A DNA stretch of 64,000 nucleotides from positions 407,501 through 471,500 of the forward strand of contig CAJNDS010002342.1 of the NCBI GenBank assembly GCA_905221605.1, in the 5' to 3' direction. Shown one piece after another: positions 1-11,155 of this stretch. Below the pieces are notes generated by a model. The model ran no database searches. It was not told where the DNA came from and saw only the letters and a program-made list of their open reading frames with translations. This stretch comes from Symbiodinium natans. Lineage: Eukaryota > Sar > Dinophyceae > Suessiales > Symbiodiniaceae. A program made the position numbers and the translations under genes. Numbering within the stretch: position 1 is the stretch's first letter; each line of letters starts with the position of its first letter.

Positions 1-212
1 TTAGTTTGAAAAGGCGGTCAAGATTCCAGGGACTCGTAAGGTTGTACTCTTGGGTTTTGGGACCCTTTTTTTCAGGATCCGCTAAGGGAAGGTCCGAGTA
101 TGACTCCCTTGAAACATTCCGGGGGCTCTTGGTTTATGAACTTGTTGGCAGCCAAGCAATCTTCAACTCCCGAAACCCGAGGCGTGACTGATCAACCCGG
201 ATCACTGAGCTT

Positions 213-283
213 TGGGTTTAGGGCTTAGGGTTTGGGGTTAGAGTTTAGGGTTTAGGGTTTTTAGGGTTTAGGGTTTAGGGTTG
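213..283 (+). repeat. Interstitial telomeric array, G-rich (TTTAGGG)
   Basis: Degenerate TTTAGGG units with GGGCTTA and GGGGTTA variants, upstream of the first exon-like island. Confidence 0.9.
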
Positions 284-381
284 GAACAGCAAACCCCTTT
301 CAAAGACTAGACTCCGATCCCCCCCGAACAGTTCTCTAAACCTCGACCTACACTAAGGCCTCAACCCTGAACCGATCACCC

Positions 382-441
382 GAGGTGGTCATAGAGCGCA
401 TGGCCGGAGTGGCCCTGGCCGAGCGCTTGATGAGGTCCGAG
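382..441 (+). CDS. Candidate exon fragment, unknown protein
   Basis: The frame reads EVVIERMAGVALAERLMRSE, an amphipathic helix-like peptide with no stop. It ends at GAG followed by GCAGGCGCTTTAGGG, which fits a GC-type splice donor running into a G-rich telomeric array. Too short to identify; the upstream acceptor is uncertain. Confidence 0.4.
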
Positions 442-451
442 GCAGGCGCTT

Positions 452-570
452 TAGGGTTTAGGGTCTAGGGTCTATAGGGTCTATAGGGTTTAGGGTTTAG
501 GGTTTAGGGTTTAGGGTTTAGGGTCTAGGGTCTAGGGTCTAGGGTTTATAGGGTTTAGGGTTTAGGGTTT
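452..570 (+). repeat. Interstitial telomeric array, G-rich
   Basis: About 16 units of TTTAGGG mixed with GGGTCTA and GGGTCTATA variants. Confidence 0.93.
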
Positions 571-637
571 AAAGGCAGGGTTCAATGGACACGAGCTGGC
601 GGTTTGGCGTTTGGGGCGGGGTTTTAAATTGACTAGC

Positions 638-674
638 GTTCTAAACCCGAAACCCTAAACCCAAAACCCTACAG
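638..674 (-). repeat. Short C-rich telomeric array before an exon
   Basis: Degenerate CCCTAAA units that end in CCCTACAG, so the last repeat itself supplies a possible AG acceptor. Confidence 0.75.
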
Positions 675-675
675 G

Positions 676-855
676 GTGGATGACGAGTTCCGCAGTCTGA
701 AACTCCGGCCGGCCGATCTGACGTCACAAGCCTCTTTCGTGGAAACGCGATTCCGTCTTTTTGCAGGCCCCCGGGTTTCGTCGCTTCTGCAAATGGTTGA
801 CTGTCGCGGATCAGACAAGGAAGGTCCCAAAACTGATGGCCACCCCCACTTCTAA
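676..855 (+). CDS. Candidate exon, unknown protein (59 codons)
   Basis: An open frame without ATG begins right after CCCTACAG at the end of a C-rich array and runs to TAA. It reads VDDEFRSLKLRPADLTSQAS and later RFRLFAGPRVSSLLQMVDCR, with mixed, protein-like composition. Length and position fit an internal or last exon. No family recognised. A CTTTTTGCAG at about 765 could be an internal acceptor. Confidence 0.5.
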   Translation: MDDEFRSLKLRPADLTSQASFVETRFRLFAGPRVSSLLQMVDCRGSDKEGPKTDGHPHF

Positions 856-1070
856 ACTCTACAGACCTGGCAAAAAGACCACATCCCTTTCATAGAATAC
901 ATGCCCTGCAATTACCTAACAAGGCCTTGCAGTTTAGGGTTTAGTGTAAACTCTATCATTTCTTAGCCCAGCCTTAATCGAAACCCAACATCCTACCAGC
1001 AAACTTGAGCCGATATTCCTCAACAGCCACACCCCCGCCTCCGAAGCTCCGAAGCTCCGAAGCTCCGAAG

Positions 1071-1151
1071 CCTTGGGTTTGGGGTTTGGGGTTTGGGGTT
1101 TAGGGTTTAGGGTTTAGGGTTTAGGGGTTTAGGGTTTAGGGTTTAGGGTTT
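1071..1151 (+). repeat. Interstitial telomeric array, G-rich
   Basis: GGGTTTG units grade into perfect TTTAGGG; preceded by four copies of a CCGAAGCT-like direct repeat at about 1036-1066. Confidence 0.93.
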
Positions 1152-1179
1152 TTAAATCCCTAAGGCCTCCCTTGGCCAG

Positions 1180-1332
1180 GCCTTGCAAGCCGAGCTCTTG
1201 AAGGGCAAGCTGATCTCAGAGGAGGCGTATGAGGCGCTACGCCCCCGTGTGTGGAACTCAGGGTTTCCCAAATTAGGGGAGAGGGTTTGGGATGCACCTG
1301 ATGTTCGTGGGCTACGTAAGACGCATACTTAA
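1180..1332 (+). CDS. Candidate exon, unknown protein
   Basis: After TTGGCCAG the frame reads ALQAELLKGKLISEEAYEAL, a clearly helical, charged sequence. The true exon probably ends near 1246, where CCCCC is followed by GTGTGTGG. The frame stays open to TAA at 1330-1332, but that distal part is less convincing. Confidence 0.5.
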   Translation, partial: ALQAELLKGKLISEEAYEALRPRVWNSGFPKLGERVWDAPDVRGLRKTHT

Positions 1333-1647
1333 GAATCCCACATGGGGTGTCAGGCCCATCTAGCCTTCCTAAGAGTAGGTTTCGCATCGTGAGTCCTCGC
1401 AACTTAATAGCGACCGAAGTTGCTGTAGTCGTATAAGCACATCCTCGAGAGCTCTCCCTCTCCCTGATGCAAGATGCTTGGCTCTGTGTGTGTGTGTGTG
1501 CAGGAGCAGTTCATCTTCCGCATCGACGAGTTTCTCGCTACGCGCAGGCGCAGCTGATGCGATTCTCAAGGCGAAGATTGATGCGAATTACACAGCCCGG
1601 GGAGAGGTCCCAAAAAAGACCTGATAAGATGAGCCTTGAATTGTGGG

Positions 1648-1707
1648 TTAAAACCCTAAACCCTAAACCCTAAACTCTAAACCTACACCCTAAACCCTAA
1701 ACCCCAA
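1648..1707 (-). repeat. Interstitial telomeric array, C-rich
   Basis: CCCTAAA units with CTCTAAA and CCTACAC variants. Confidence 0.9.
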
Positions 1708-2156
1708 CCAGGCCCAAAGCACAATCCGAAGGAATCGGGGACGCAAGTCGAGTGTTTGCAGGGTCCACGACTCACGGGGAGAGCTTACAGTTGGCGTGCA
1801 CGTGTTCGGTGTGATTGCATACATAGTCAGGGCATTTATGTTCCAGACACGAACCTTATAAGTCCCAAACACCATGTTTGTTACACTATTACAGTATACA
1901 CTAGGAATACACCCGATAATACGAGATTACACACACACACACACTAGAGGTCGGTATCTAAGATGCGGCACTCGAACCTAACCCTCCAGGCCGAAGGTGA
2001 AACCTGTTGCCCTTGGTGTGCTGTTTCTGGCTCCAGATCTATGGGGCATTGAAACTCTCAAGGCATTCCGGAACCTTGTGGAGAGGCGGCCCTTCTAGGT
2101 ATTCGCAGGAGTGCGGTTTCCGAGGTTATAGAATTGCATAGGTTGGGTTCCCGATA

Positions 2157-2275
2157 AAACGTTTGAACGAACGTTTCGGAACGAAAAGTTTCGAACGAAA
2201 CGGTTTAAACGAAAACCGTTTAGAACGAAAGTTTTGACCCCGTGAAAGTTGAACGAAACGTTTTGAACGAATTGT
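2157..2275. repeat. Degenerate GAACGAAA-type tandem repeat
   Basis: Repeated GAACGAAACG/GTTT motifs at roughly 15-20 nt spacing. Unlike the telomeric arrays, it carries no GGG/CCC runs. The minus frame gives a repetitive RSKRF-type peptide, which I take as a repeat artefact. Confidence 0.6.
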
Positions 2276-2279
2276 TTTT

Positions 2280-2370
2280 GCCCCTGCCTTCGGCAGGAGG
2301 GCCGGGAGGGGGAGGGGAGAGGCGGAGGGGGGAGGGGGGAAGGGGGAAAGCGGGGGACAGGGTTTAGGGT
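2280..2370. repeat. Purine-rich GGGGA low-complexity tract
   Basis: G/A-only sequence dominated by GGAGGGGG; it ends in a short TTTAGGG-like run at 2360-2375. Confidence 0.8.
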
Positions 2371-2665
2371 AGGGTTTTTCGCTGAAGCAGGTCATGGCAG
2401 CGCGGCCAGGCTGGCTGTAACAGCGTGGCGGCTAAGGCTGGCCAGCGCAATGAAGGCGGGGGACTGGGGGACGTAGGTCTCCAGTAGGGAGAGCTCAAAG
2501 GTCCTTTCGAGAAAAAGGAGAAAATGGGCAATTAGCACGGGGAAAGCTAGAGAAGCCTAGTATGCTGCGGAAACTCCAAGTCAGGCGACAGGCCTGGGGC
2601 GGCAGGAGAGGCATGTGTAGGAGGGGATGCATCTGCTGGCCCAGTGAAGGCTTTGGGGGGGGTGA

Positions 2666-2821
2666 GTCCTCGCTTCTGCAAATTCTGTTACAGCTGCAGT
2701 TGCCCAGGCTGTGCAAAGTCAGCTTGCGCCAGGCAAGACAGAGCTTGTATGTAGTTTGGATGATGGCTCGAAAGCTGGTCTTAGGGTGGCATCGGATGCA
2801 GTTGGATTCTTAATTCTGTAA
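2666..2821 (+). CDS. Candidate last exon, unknown protein
   Basis: The frame reads ANSVTAAVAQAVQSQLAPGK then TELVCSLDDGSKAGLRVASD and ends at TAA. A pyrimidine-rich acceptor, TTCTGTTACAG, at about 2692 would trim the start without changing frame. Composition is strongly protein-like. The following sequence has no competing frame of similar quality, so this could be a gene 3' end. Confidence 0.55.
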   Translation, partial: VLASANSVTAAVAQAVQSQLAPGKTELVCSLDDGSKAGLRVASDAVGFLIL

Positions 2822-3989
2822 GAGCTTTTTAAAAAGATTGCACGGGTGAAGAGAAGAGACAGACGAATAATGTTTTGTAACAACACCTTCAATGAAAATC
2901 CGTCGCGAGGTCAAGCCCTTTACGCGCGCGAGCTTCCATTCTTATGTCCGATGCGGTTTTTGGTCGCTGCCTTGAATCTATGCATGAGTCGAAGTTACTT
3001 CGCTCTTTGTCGATTCATTGAATATTGGATTTCATCCAGTCTGCAAAGAAGAAGTGCTATGTCGGGGGGGGGGGAGAGCGCTAGCTTTGTGCACAAGCTG
3101 CGATGGAACACAGAGCATACAAAACAGGATTTGGGATCTGTTCCCTGTCTAACTCCCGGCTCTATCAGCTGAAATTGCTTGCAAGGTTTGGACGCAAGAC
3201 CCGGGAAACGATGTAGAACTCAAGCCTTGGCAACGGCCTGGGTCTGGCTCCTTTCGTTCAGTCGATAGGGGGAAGAACACGCGCTTTTTTCTTTCAGTCG
3301 TTTCAATGGAACGACGAAGAGGAAGCAGGAGAAGCTGTCATGGGAAGGAGAGAGTTCACCTTTGAAAATCTTTGAGCGGGCTACTAGCATCCAGTGGCAG
3401 CTTCTTCTACTTCATGTTTCAATGTCTCACGGGCGAGTGGCTTTATATAGATAATGTATATTTATCACATCTATATATATATAAATACATATAGTATATA
3501 CTATATTATGAGGGAGAGTCAATGGTGCGGTAGATGAGGTATATTTTGCGGCACATTCGTCCAATCAATGGGTTGTGCCGAAGCTTCGTTTTAAAGAAGC
3601 AAACCGAAAGACAGGAAAAGTTATCCCATCAGCAAACAAGAAAATCCAGCAATAAAAAAGGTGGCAACGATGGGGTTTCTTCTTCGCGTAGCGTGTCACC
3701 AAGGAGCGCAGTGGGGGACCCAAGGTAAGAACTATAGCGCAAAGGGACTCAATGTAGATGAACGCCAAAGAAAGGTTGGTATAGAGGACGACGTTGCAGT
3801 CAAATCTCACTACCACGATCGTGTTCCATGAAAAGTTTCGGCCCGATATAGGTCTCTCGCGCACGATGTCGCAGCTGGTTTAGGGCAGGGCGGATGCGGT
3901 TTGCGGCTTCGGGAGGCATGGGTTTCGTACCAGGCGCCGAAAAAAACCCTCAGCCGAATCCTCACCTCCGAAGTCGGCTGCTGTCTCAG

Positions 3990-4113
3990 GTCGCACCAGA
4001 TGTCTCGATGTGGACAATAGATGGGAGAATTCCTTGGCGAACCCATCGCGGTCGGCACCCGCAACCTGCGCACTGGTTGTGTGAAGGAAGAGTGGATTTC
4101 AAGGATTTTCTTG
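3990..4113 (+). CDS. Candidate exon, unknown protein
   Basis: It follows CTGCTGTCTCAG, a good acceptor. The frame reads VAPDVSMWTIDGRIPWRTHR and continues QPAHWLCEGRVDFKDF with no stop. Tryptophan-containing charged composition is unlike the surrounding repeats. A minus-strand frame is also open here but is proline-rich and less convincing. Confidence 0.4.
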
Positions 4114-4328
4114 GGGGTGGAGCGCGGGGGTTTGGGGGTGAAGGCTTGCGAGGGTTGAGAATCGTAGTTGCAGTCATCGATGTTTTTCGCTACTAAATGA
4201 CCTGGTTTGGGAGCTGAAGTCACATTCCCGATAGTAGCACCGAGATGCTCTGTTAATGATTCCGGGACCAGAGCAGTCTCAGTCCAATCTAGAGGCCATA
4301 CATTGTGTTAGTATGATGAGCATACAGA

Positions 4329-4583
4329 GACGGTAGGCAAGAGTCTGAGCTGGCGAATCTCCGAAGGGATGAGTGGAACCTGCGCTCCTCATCTCCAAGC
4401 TCGAGCAGCTGGAAAACCCCCTGCTCAACCAAGCCGGGAAGACAAACGGGAGCACCATACCCCGTAATCCTCCGTGTAGAGGGGCTGAAGACCACGGGGA
4501 GGTTCAATTGGGTACTTATGACGGTGGAGACAAGGACTCAAAGCAAGATTCTAGCCAATTGCAACTATAAGTGGAGCCCCTAG
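4329..4583 (+). CDS. Candidate long exon, unknown protein (85 codons)
   Basis: The frame begins DGRQESELANLRRDEWNLR and continues PVILRVEGLKTTGRFNWVLM to a TAG stop. A second frame in the same DNA (4373-4570) is also open and charged (LEQLENPLLNQAGKTNG), so the frame choice is uncertain. At least one is probably real because both exceed what surrounding DNA shows. Confidence 0.45.
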   Translation, partial: DGRQESELANLRRDEWNLRSSSPSSSSWKTPCSTKPGRQTGAPYPVILRVEGLKTTGRFNWVLMTVETRTQSKILANCNYKWSP

Positions 4584-4857
4584 GATCAGACGCAGCTTTC
4601 GGTCATCTCTGAGGCTTACAGGTCTTAGACCTCAGAGGCACAAACCTGGCAAGCCCGAAACCTAAACCCAAGACCCCTAAACCCTCCACAGAAGTTGACT
4701 TTCGTGGGGCTTCTTACTCCTAGCTGGGCGACGGCTACCGTCATAACTTTGGGCTTGGGGTTCTGCCGGCACCCATACCCAGAATACCTGGGCCGTCACC
4801 CTGCCACCCTCCACCCCCCCCCCACATAAACCCCAAATCCCGCAGTTTGGGAAGACC

Positions 4858-4928
4858 ACTAAACCCTAAACCCCTTAAACCTGAAACCCTGAAGCTTTAA
4901 ACCCTTGAAACCCTGAAACCCTAAAACC
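4858..4928 (-). repeat. Degenerate C-rich telomeric array
   Basis: CCCTAAA with CCCTTAAA, CCCTGAAA and CTTTAAA variants. Confidence 0.8.
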
Positions 4929-5261
4929 CCCCATTTCCAGCAGTTTGGGAGGCCTCCCTTGTGTCCTTGCAAGGCCAAGTTCCCCCGGAGTTGCCTTCGC
5001 AATGCGCGCCCGGGACGAGCTTGGGGGGGGCTGGGGTTGCCCGGAGGCGAAATGTGGTTCCTTACGGGTTGCTCTACATATAATATATATGCACATAACA
5101 TATTGTATAGATTATATGGTATAGTTTCTTAAAAGACTTCATGTCCTTACCGGAGGGAACCAAGGCTCTTTTCTTAGGGCTAGGGTTAAAGGCTGGCGGA
5201 CGTCGATATGTAGGCGTCTGCTGAGCTTCTTGCTTCGGATCGCATCCCCTAGGGTTCATAG

Positions 5262-8050
5262 GTGGTTTAGGGTTTAGGGTTTAGGGGGTTTAGGGTGTAG
5301 GTTTAGGGTTGAGGTTTAGGAATGTGGGTTATATGGTAGATACCTGGGCCTAATGGGATTCCTATTTAGTAGCTTAGTAGTGCTTTAGGGCCCAAGCATC
5401 TACTCTTGGTACAGGCCTTTTTAGGGGAATCCGCACCCCGAATCACCCGAAGGCATGCCAAAGCAAAAGACGCCGGACACCTAACCCCCCCCCAACCCCC
5501 CCCCAACCCCCCACACCCCCCCCCCCACCCCCCCCCCGCCCCTCCCCAAAATCCTAGAACCCTGAAAGCCCTAAACCCCTAAACCCTAAACCTTAAACCT
5601 AAACACTGTGTCGAAGGGTTTCGGGGTTATTGAGGGCTCGACCTCAGGCTGGACGTCAAATGGAAGCCTCAAGGCATGCCAAAGGCCGTAAACCCTAAGC
5701 CCTTACAGCCTGAAAACCACGAAACCCTAAACCCTAAACCATAAACCTAAGCCCAAGCCCTAAACCCCAAACCTAAACCCTAAACCCTAACCCTAATTTA
5801 CCCTAGAAACCTAAACCCCCGAGCCAGGGATCCTAACCCGGAGGGTATATTCGTAAACGAGCGACGCACTTCGGCCCAGATCCCCTGGACCTAAGTAGGT
5901 AATAACATCCCATTATAAGGATGTTAGATAAGGGGGGTGGGACTTTCATCCCAAACCACCCGGGGTTCATGATTTTTAGGCGACCCCTAACAGAGAACCC
6001 CAAATACTAGGATCACTATAAGCAGGACCCCAATAAATAGGTACTCGTGCGGCCTAATATCGTAACCCCATATCGGGACATGCCCTAAACCTATAACCCT
6101 AAACCCTAAACCTAAACCCTAAACCCCCAACCTAAACCCAGGATCCTCCGGGTGTGTAAGGAAAACAAGCACCAACTCCTCCATGAAGAAGGGCTACGGC
6201 GGAGAGCTGCGGGCCACACAGAAGGGCTTTCAGGGTTTAGCTAGGGCTTAGGGCTTAGGGCTCAGGGCTTAGGCATAGGGCATAGGGCTTAGGGCTTAGG
6301 GTTTTAGGGCTTAGTTCGCACACAGATCGGGAATAACTTGACCCGAAGATCATGCTAGCGTGACCCAAAACTGAGAAAGCCCATGTGATGCGCAGACGCT
6401 CAGAAGCGATGACAGTTGCGCTCTGGGTTTAGGTTTAGGGTTTGGTTTAGGGTTTAGGGTTTAGGGTCCAGACGACCAGAAGATGCGGAGAGTTTCGCAG
6501 ACGTCCAAACGCGGGCGACAGTCGCATTGGCGACCAGAAGAAAAATGACAGTTTTTGGTGAACATAGACGTCTACACGCGGCGATATGGAGAACACATAT
6601 GTCCAAAAAGCGCTGCTAGCTTGGCGTTTCGCACGCCCGGAAGCCAAAGAAGGTAAACAGTCTCGAAAGAGGCAAGCCGGCTAGCCCGCGACTAGGTCGA
6701 TGAGCGTGAGTTTCGTCCAACACTCAAGTAGAGAACACCATGGTCCCAGCGGGCGCCTCGATGAAGCCGAAAGCGTAGCCCCACACAGCTAGAAACCCTA
6801 AGCCTAAGCCTTCAACTTAGGGTTTAGGGTTAGGGCTCAGGGCTCAGGGCTTAGGGTTCATAGGGTTTAGGGGCTTAGGGTTTATAGGGTTTAGGGTTTT
6901 GGGCCCGTTCAAATCTGTAGACTGCAAGGAGCTGGACACGTGTCAGACGCTTCGCGGAGTGCGTGCACACGGCGGACGTTTCACGACAAGCAGTCGGAGC
7001 CGCCTCAACGTTTTTTAAGGGGCTAGTCGAGAGAACCCTTCTGGTTTTAGGGTGTAGGGTTAGGGTCTAGGGTTCGAGTTTAGGGTTAGGGCGTTTAGGG
7101 TTTTCACGCACAATATTGGGTAGACCCTCTTGCTGCAGGTATAGAAGAAACTTCAGTAGAGCTCGCCAAGCCACGACAGGCCTGAGCAGAAAAAGGACCC
7201 CCCCAACAGCTGCGACAGAGGCCGCGTCCTAACCCTGCCAACCCTTAAACCCTGAACCCCGCCACCCTGTTGTTCTTTGGTCCTAACCACCCCCCCCCCC
7301 GCCAAGAGAAAGGCCAAGACTGCACCAGGGAAGCCCCAAGGCCCTTCCAAAAGCCTTAACCCTAAACCCTAAAAACTCTAAACCCCTAAAACCCGAAACC
7401 CCTAAAACCCCATAATACCCCTATAAAACCCCCTAAACCCCCTAAAACCCCCTTAACCAACTCCTAAACCCCAAAGCAATGATGAACCCCGAGTTGCAAC
7501 ACTTCTAAGGTGCTGCTTCAACGACAGCCACTGGGCTGCCGGCAGTCGAGCGGGCCCGTGCGGCCTGGCGACAACGCCGCTGCATCGGGGTTGAGGATCC
7601 CTGCACCCAAAAATACGCGGGGCGGGGGGGGGGGGGGGGTTAGGGCTCATAGGGCTTAGGGCTTATAGGGTTCAGGGCGGTTAGGGTTTCCGAAGGGTTT
7701 GGGTTTAGGTTTCGGCTTCGGGCTTAGAGGGTTAGGGTAGAGGGTTGAAGGTTGAAGGTTTCATTTAGGAGGGTTTAGGCTTAGGTTAGGATTTACGGCC
7801 AAACCGGCCACACCCTAGACATCTCGACCCTCACATGGAGGCTATGGCGCCCGAAGCAGTTGCGAGCCATGTGGTGCTGTCAGGATTGACCCTAGCACTG
7901 GGACATAATCGGAGTCATGGCCCACACAATTTTACGCCAGAACGCCAACCCATCTCTTTGGAGCCTGACCTTGCTTCAAACTACTGAGGAATGCAGGTTG
8001 GCGGGCCCATAATGCGGCTGGCCTCGAGTATCAAGACCGCCAGGCTACCA
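5262..8050. other. Gene-poor telomere-variant belt
   Basis: Alternating degenerate arrays: G-rich at 5262-5320, 6232-6312, 6424-6466, 6820-6902, 7042-7102 and 7637-7800; C-rich at 5573-5610, 5685-5820, 6084-6140 and 7353-7480. A poly-C tract lies at 5480-5545 and a G18-like run near 7623-7640. I see no frame here that I would call an exon. Confidence 0.6.
5965..6080. mobile_element. Possible degenerate family-A inverted-repeat element
   Basis: Contains GGTTCATGATTTTTAGG, ACCCCAAATACTAGGATC and a terminal TAATATCGTAACCCC, matching the order of motifs in better copies at 54825 and 60820. Strongly diverged. Confidence 0.3.
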
Positions 8051-8592
8051 CCCCCCCCTCTGTGGAGCCGGTTGTTGCGTTGGTTTTAGGGCTTATAGGG
8101 CTAGGTTTCAGGGCGTTGTGGGCTTCGGGTTGCTCGCATGGTCACTACCCGCTTCCCCCCCTGTGGTGCGGTTGCGCAGGGCTTAGGATTAAAGTTTTAG
8201 AGCTGGGTTTTATGGGTTTGGTGTTCTTGTGGCTGTGGTGGCAAGGTGTTTTAGGGTCGGGTTACGTAGGGCGCCAGCAGGGTTGTTTGAGCGTTTTGGG
8301 CTCAGGGGGTTTGGGGCTTCAGGGTTTGGGTTTAAATGGACGAAGGACCACACGTGAACAAAGACCCAACCTCACATGCAACGAAGGGTAAATTCAGCCA
8401 TGCGCTCTTTCAAGCCCAAAAAGCCCTCAGCCAATCTCGGCGCTCTCGCATTGTTTTTTCTCTTCGCCTCAAAAAATGGAAGCTTCCAAAGTCGTCGAGC
8501 GAAGCTCACCTTCTGAGCACCCGCTTCTGACTTGGTTGGGTTGGAGGGTTTCGGGAGGCAGAAATTCAAGATCAGAGTGAACTTGTGCCAAA

Positions 8593-8826
8593 ATGCCGCA
8601 CGAAGTGGCGCAGTGGCAGCGGCCGCGGCTTCTTGCACCTCAACCCCCCCTGCCCAAAAAGGCAGCAAAGTCGGATCTGCATGTCCCCCTCGGGTTGTTG
8701 TGTGACGGGGCAGGAGGGGCGGTGGGATGTTCAGAGCGTCCTACGCCTTCCCCATGGTGCGAGATAGCAGAGTGGATAATTACGTGCCCACATGCCTCCT
8801 TAGGACCGTACGAGAGAAGGATTTGA
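8593..8826 (+). CDS. Candidate ORF, unknown protein (77 aa)
   Basis: ATG-initiated frame reading MPHEVAQWQRPRLLAPQPPL, then KKAAKSDLHVPLGLLCDGAG, ending in CPHASLGPYERRI before TGA. Composition is protein-like over its full length, and the ATG follows a non-repetitive leader. It could be a short gene or an exon with a fortuitous ATG. No domain recognised. An overlapping minus frame is lower in quality. Confidence 0.4.
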   Translation: MPHEVAQWQRPRLLAPQPPLPKKAAKSDLHVPLGLLCDGAGGAVGCSERPTPSPWCEIAEWIITCPHASLGPYERRI

Positions 8827-9031
8827 TCAACTAGCAAGGTTTACATGGCCGGAGGCTATATAAGAGAGTCTTGAACCAGGACCTGAACCACGACAGTAAG
8901 CCTAAGCACCTAGACTAGTAGTAGAGTAGGACCCTTTAAACCTTTTGGGGTAGTAAAAAACCCCTTATTTATAATCCCAAGGTTAACCGTTAATTCCCAG
9001 GTATGGACAACTAAGTTAAACCTCGAACCTC

Positions 9032-9382
9032 ATGAAAGCCTTTTTCGAAGGTACACGATCAAAAGACCCACAGGGTGTGCTTAAGATTTTAAACTTTCTG
9101 GATTGTTCCAGCTTTCCGAGTTTACCGGGCACTTCTACTACCAGACACAGGTCTAGTGATCCCCAATACCACCACTCTCTAATCAGGCGGGACAAAAGTT
9201 TAGGACGGGAGCGAGGATTCAATCCTTATTTTGTGTCTTGGGATGGCCACGACAGATTGAAATCTCTAGGCTGTACTCAATACGGTCCGCTTACGAACCG
9301 GTTACCGTCTGATGCAGTCGCCCGACGCGAAACACTGGACAGTCTGATGGGCAGGAGGCATAGGGCGTTCCTGGGCCTCTAG
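9032..9382 (+). CDS. Candidate ORF, unknown protein (116 aa)
   Basis: One of the longer + strand ORFs with an ATG. The C-terminal half is basic and protein-like (SLGRERGFNPYFVSWDGHD, then RRETLDSLMGRRHRAF). It lies in a telomere-free island of about 1.2 kb (8400-9600). No family recognised; the N-terminal third is weaker. Confidence 0.35.
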   Translation: MKAFFEGTRSKDPQGVLKILNFLDCSSFPSLPGTSTTRHRSSDPQYHHSLIRRDKSLGRERGFNPYFVSWDGHDRLKSLGCTQYGPLTNRLPSDAVARRETLDSLMGRRHRAFLGL

Positions 9383-9746
9383 GGAAATCCTGGTATTTAT
9401 CTGGGTCTGGGGGCTCCGGGGATTATCTTGAGGGTTGGATATTCCAGGAACAAAGAAGAATAGCTGAGCTTCATTCTCACCACAAACTCGAGAGCCCTAC
9501 ACGCACGCCCTGCAACTCCGGATGGGAAGGAAGCTGGCAATTACTCCACTAGGCCCGGGACTTTTCAAGGCCGCGCGGCAGAGCTTGGGATTCGAGATTT
9601 GAGGGGAACAGGGTCTATAGGGGATTTTAGGGTTAGGGTTTAGGTTTAGGGTACCCCAAACCCTCACAGCTTGTAGTATGGAAGCCGCCCAAGTGCTTGC
9701 AGAACCTCGTCAACATGGCCTATCGATCAACCCACACAAAGGAGCC

Positions 9747-10205
9747 CTGAAAACCCATAACCCAGAAACCCCTAAACCACTAAACCCCTAAACCCCTAAA
9801 CCCATAGAACCCCCTAAACCCCTAAACCCCTAAACCCCTAAACCCCTAAACCTAAACCCCCTAAACCCCTAAACCCCTAAAACCCCGAAACCTAAACCCC
9901 TAAAACCCCTAAACCCTAAAACACTAAAACCCCAAACCCCTAAACCCGAAAACCCTAAACCATAAAACCCCTAAACCCGAAACCCCTAAACCCATAAACC
10001 CCTTAAACCCCTAAAACCTAAAACCCTAAAACCCTAAACCCCTAAACCCCCTAAACCCTAAACCATAAACCCTAAACCCCTAAACCCCTAACCCATAACC
10101 CCTCACCCTAAACTAAACTAAACCCCTAAACCCCTAAAACCACCTAAACCCTAAACCCTAAAACCCTCAACCCTAAACCCTAAACCTAACCCTAAAACCT
10201 ATAAC
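9747..10205 (-). repeat. Long degenerate C-rich telomeric array, mostly octamers
   Basis: About 460 nt of CCCCTAAA with CCCTAAA, CCCGAAA and CCCATAAA variants. The fixed extra C in most units points to local amplification of a variant unit. Confidence 0.92.
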
Positions 10206-10475
10206 TATAGAACCTAGACATAGACCCGAATCCTAAAAGGCGAAGTGGATACATTAACAAGCAGGACCCCTCGGCTTGCTGAGTGGCTCAACGGGCAACC
10301 TCAAAGGCCCTCAACACTTGGGGATGTTGATGTAACCCACAACCCTAAGCTTTAGGGGTGATTGGAAGTTAGGGTGTGGGGTGTTAGGGTTAGGGTTCGC
10401 AAAAAATGAGGTACCCACAACCCTAAGCCCCTAAACCCAATTCGCAAGTTTAAGCTTGCGCGGGCCTGAATTTCA

Positions 10476-10532
10476 TCCCGAGTCCTCGACATCCGCTGTC
10501 TCCTGAACCCGGACGGGGCGAACTTGACTGGT
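10476..10532 (+). CDS. Candidate exon fragment, unknown protein
   Basis: The frame reads SRVLDIRCLLNPDGANLTG. A possible acceptor CCCGAG lies at its start and a donor CTG followed by GTTGAACG at its end. Short and unidentified. Confidence 0.35.
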
Positions 10533-10859
10533 TGAACGATGTTACCCTTTGCAGTGCAAAACGTCCAGGGCTACACGAATGGTTGACATGAAAGGAAGAG
10601 AGGTCGTCAAGCCATTCGGCCCCTGTTCGCCCTCAAGACCCTGAAGCTTACAAAGCCTAAGCCTTACAGGCCCGAATCTGAAGCTACTGAGGCAGCGCTG
10701 TAACGACACGAGGCCCTCTGAGGAGGAGCAGGTCGGGCCTGCTTGGTATTGGGTTCGGTTCTATAGTTTTGGGGCTTTCGGGGCTTCACGACAGAGTTTT
10801 TCAGGTGCGCAAGATGGTTGTTGTCCTCGGTTTAGTCTTGTGCAGCTGAACAGGGGAAT

Positions 10860-10905
10860 GGCCCTAAACCCTAAACCCTAACCCCTAAACCCTAAACCTA
10901 ACACC
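10860..10905 (-). repeat. C-rich telomeric array
   Basis: Five to six CCCTAAA units. Confidence 0.9.
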
Positions 10906-11024
10906 CATCGGCCCTGAAGCCGGCAATGCAAGGTTTGAGATCGTGACTTTCAACCCCCTTGGACTCGGAGTGCTATGGGAGATTTGGGTAGATGTCTTTA
11001 AGGTGGGTGCCGTTCGTGGAAGAA

Positions 11025-11125
11025 TGGGGTTTAGGGTTTGGGGTTTCGGGTTTGAGGTTTAGGGTTTAGGGTATAGTAGGGTTTAGGGTTTGGGGCTTAG
11101 GGTTTAGGGTTTAAGGCTTAGGGAG
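11025..11125 (+). repeat. G-rich telomeric array
   Basis: TTTAGGG with TTTGGGG and TTTCGGG variants. Confidence 0.9.
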
Positions 11126-11155
11126 GGTGAGTGATAGGGATCTCGTGATGCATAG

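Noticed and set aside
2126-2395. 89-aa minus ORF with RSKRF repeats and proline run
   Set aside because: Product of the GAACGAAA repeat and purine tract.
8756-8830. tRNA-like start GCGAGATAGCAGAGTGGATAA
   Set aside because: I could not find a matching acceptor stem, anticodon arm or T-loop; the DNA is better explained by the ORF at 8593-8826.
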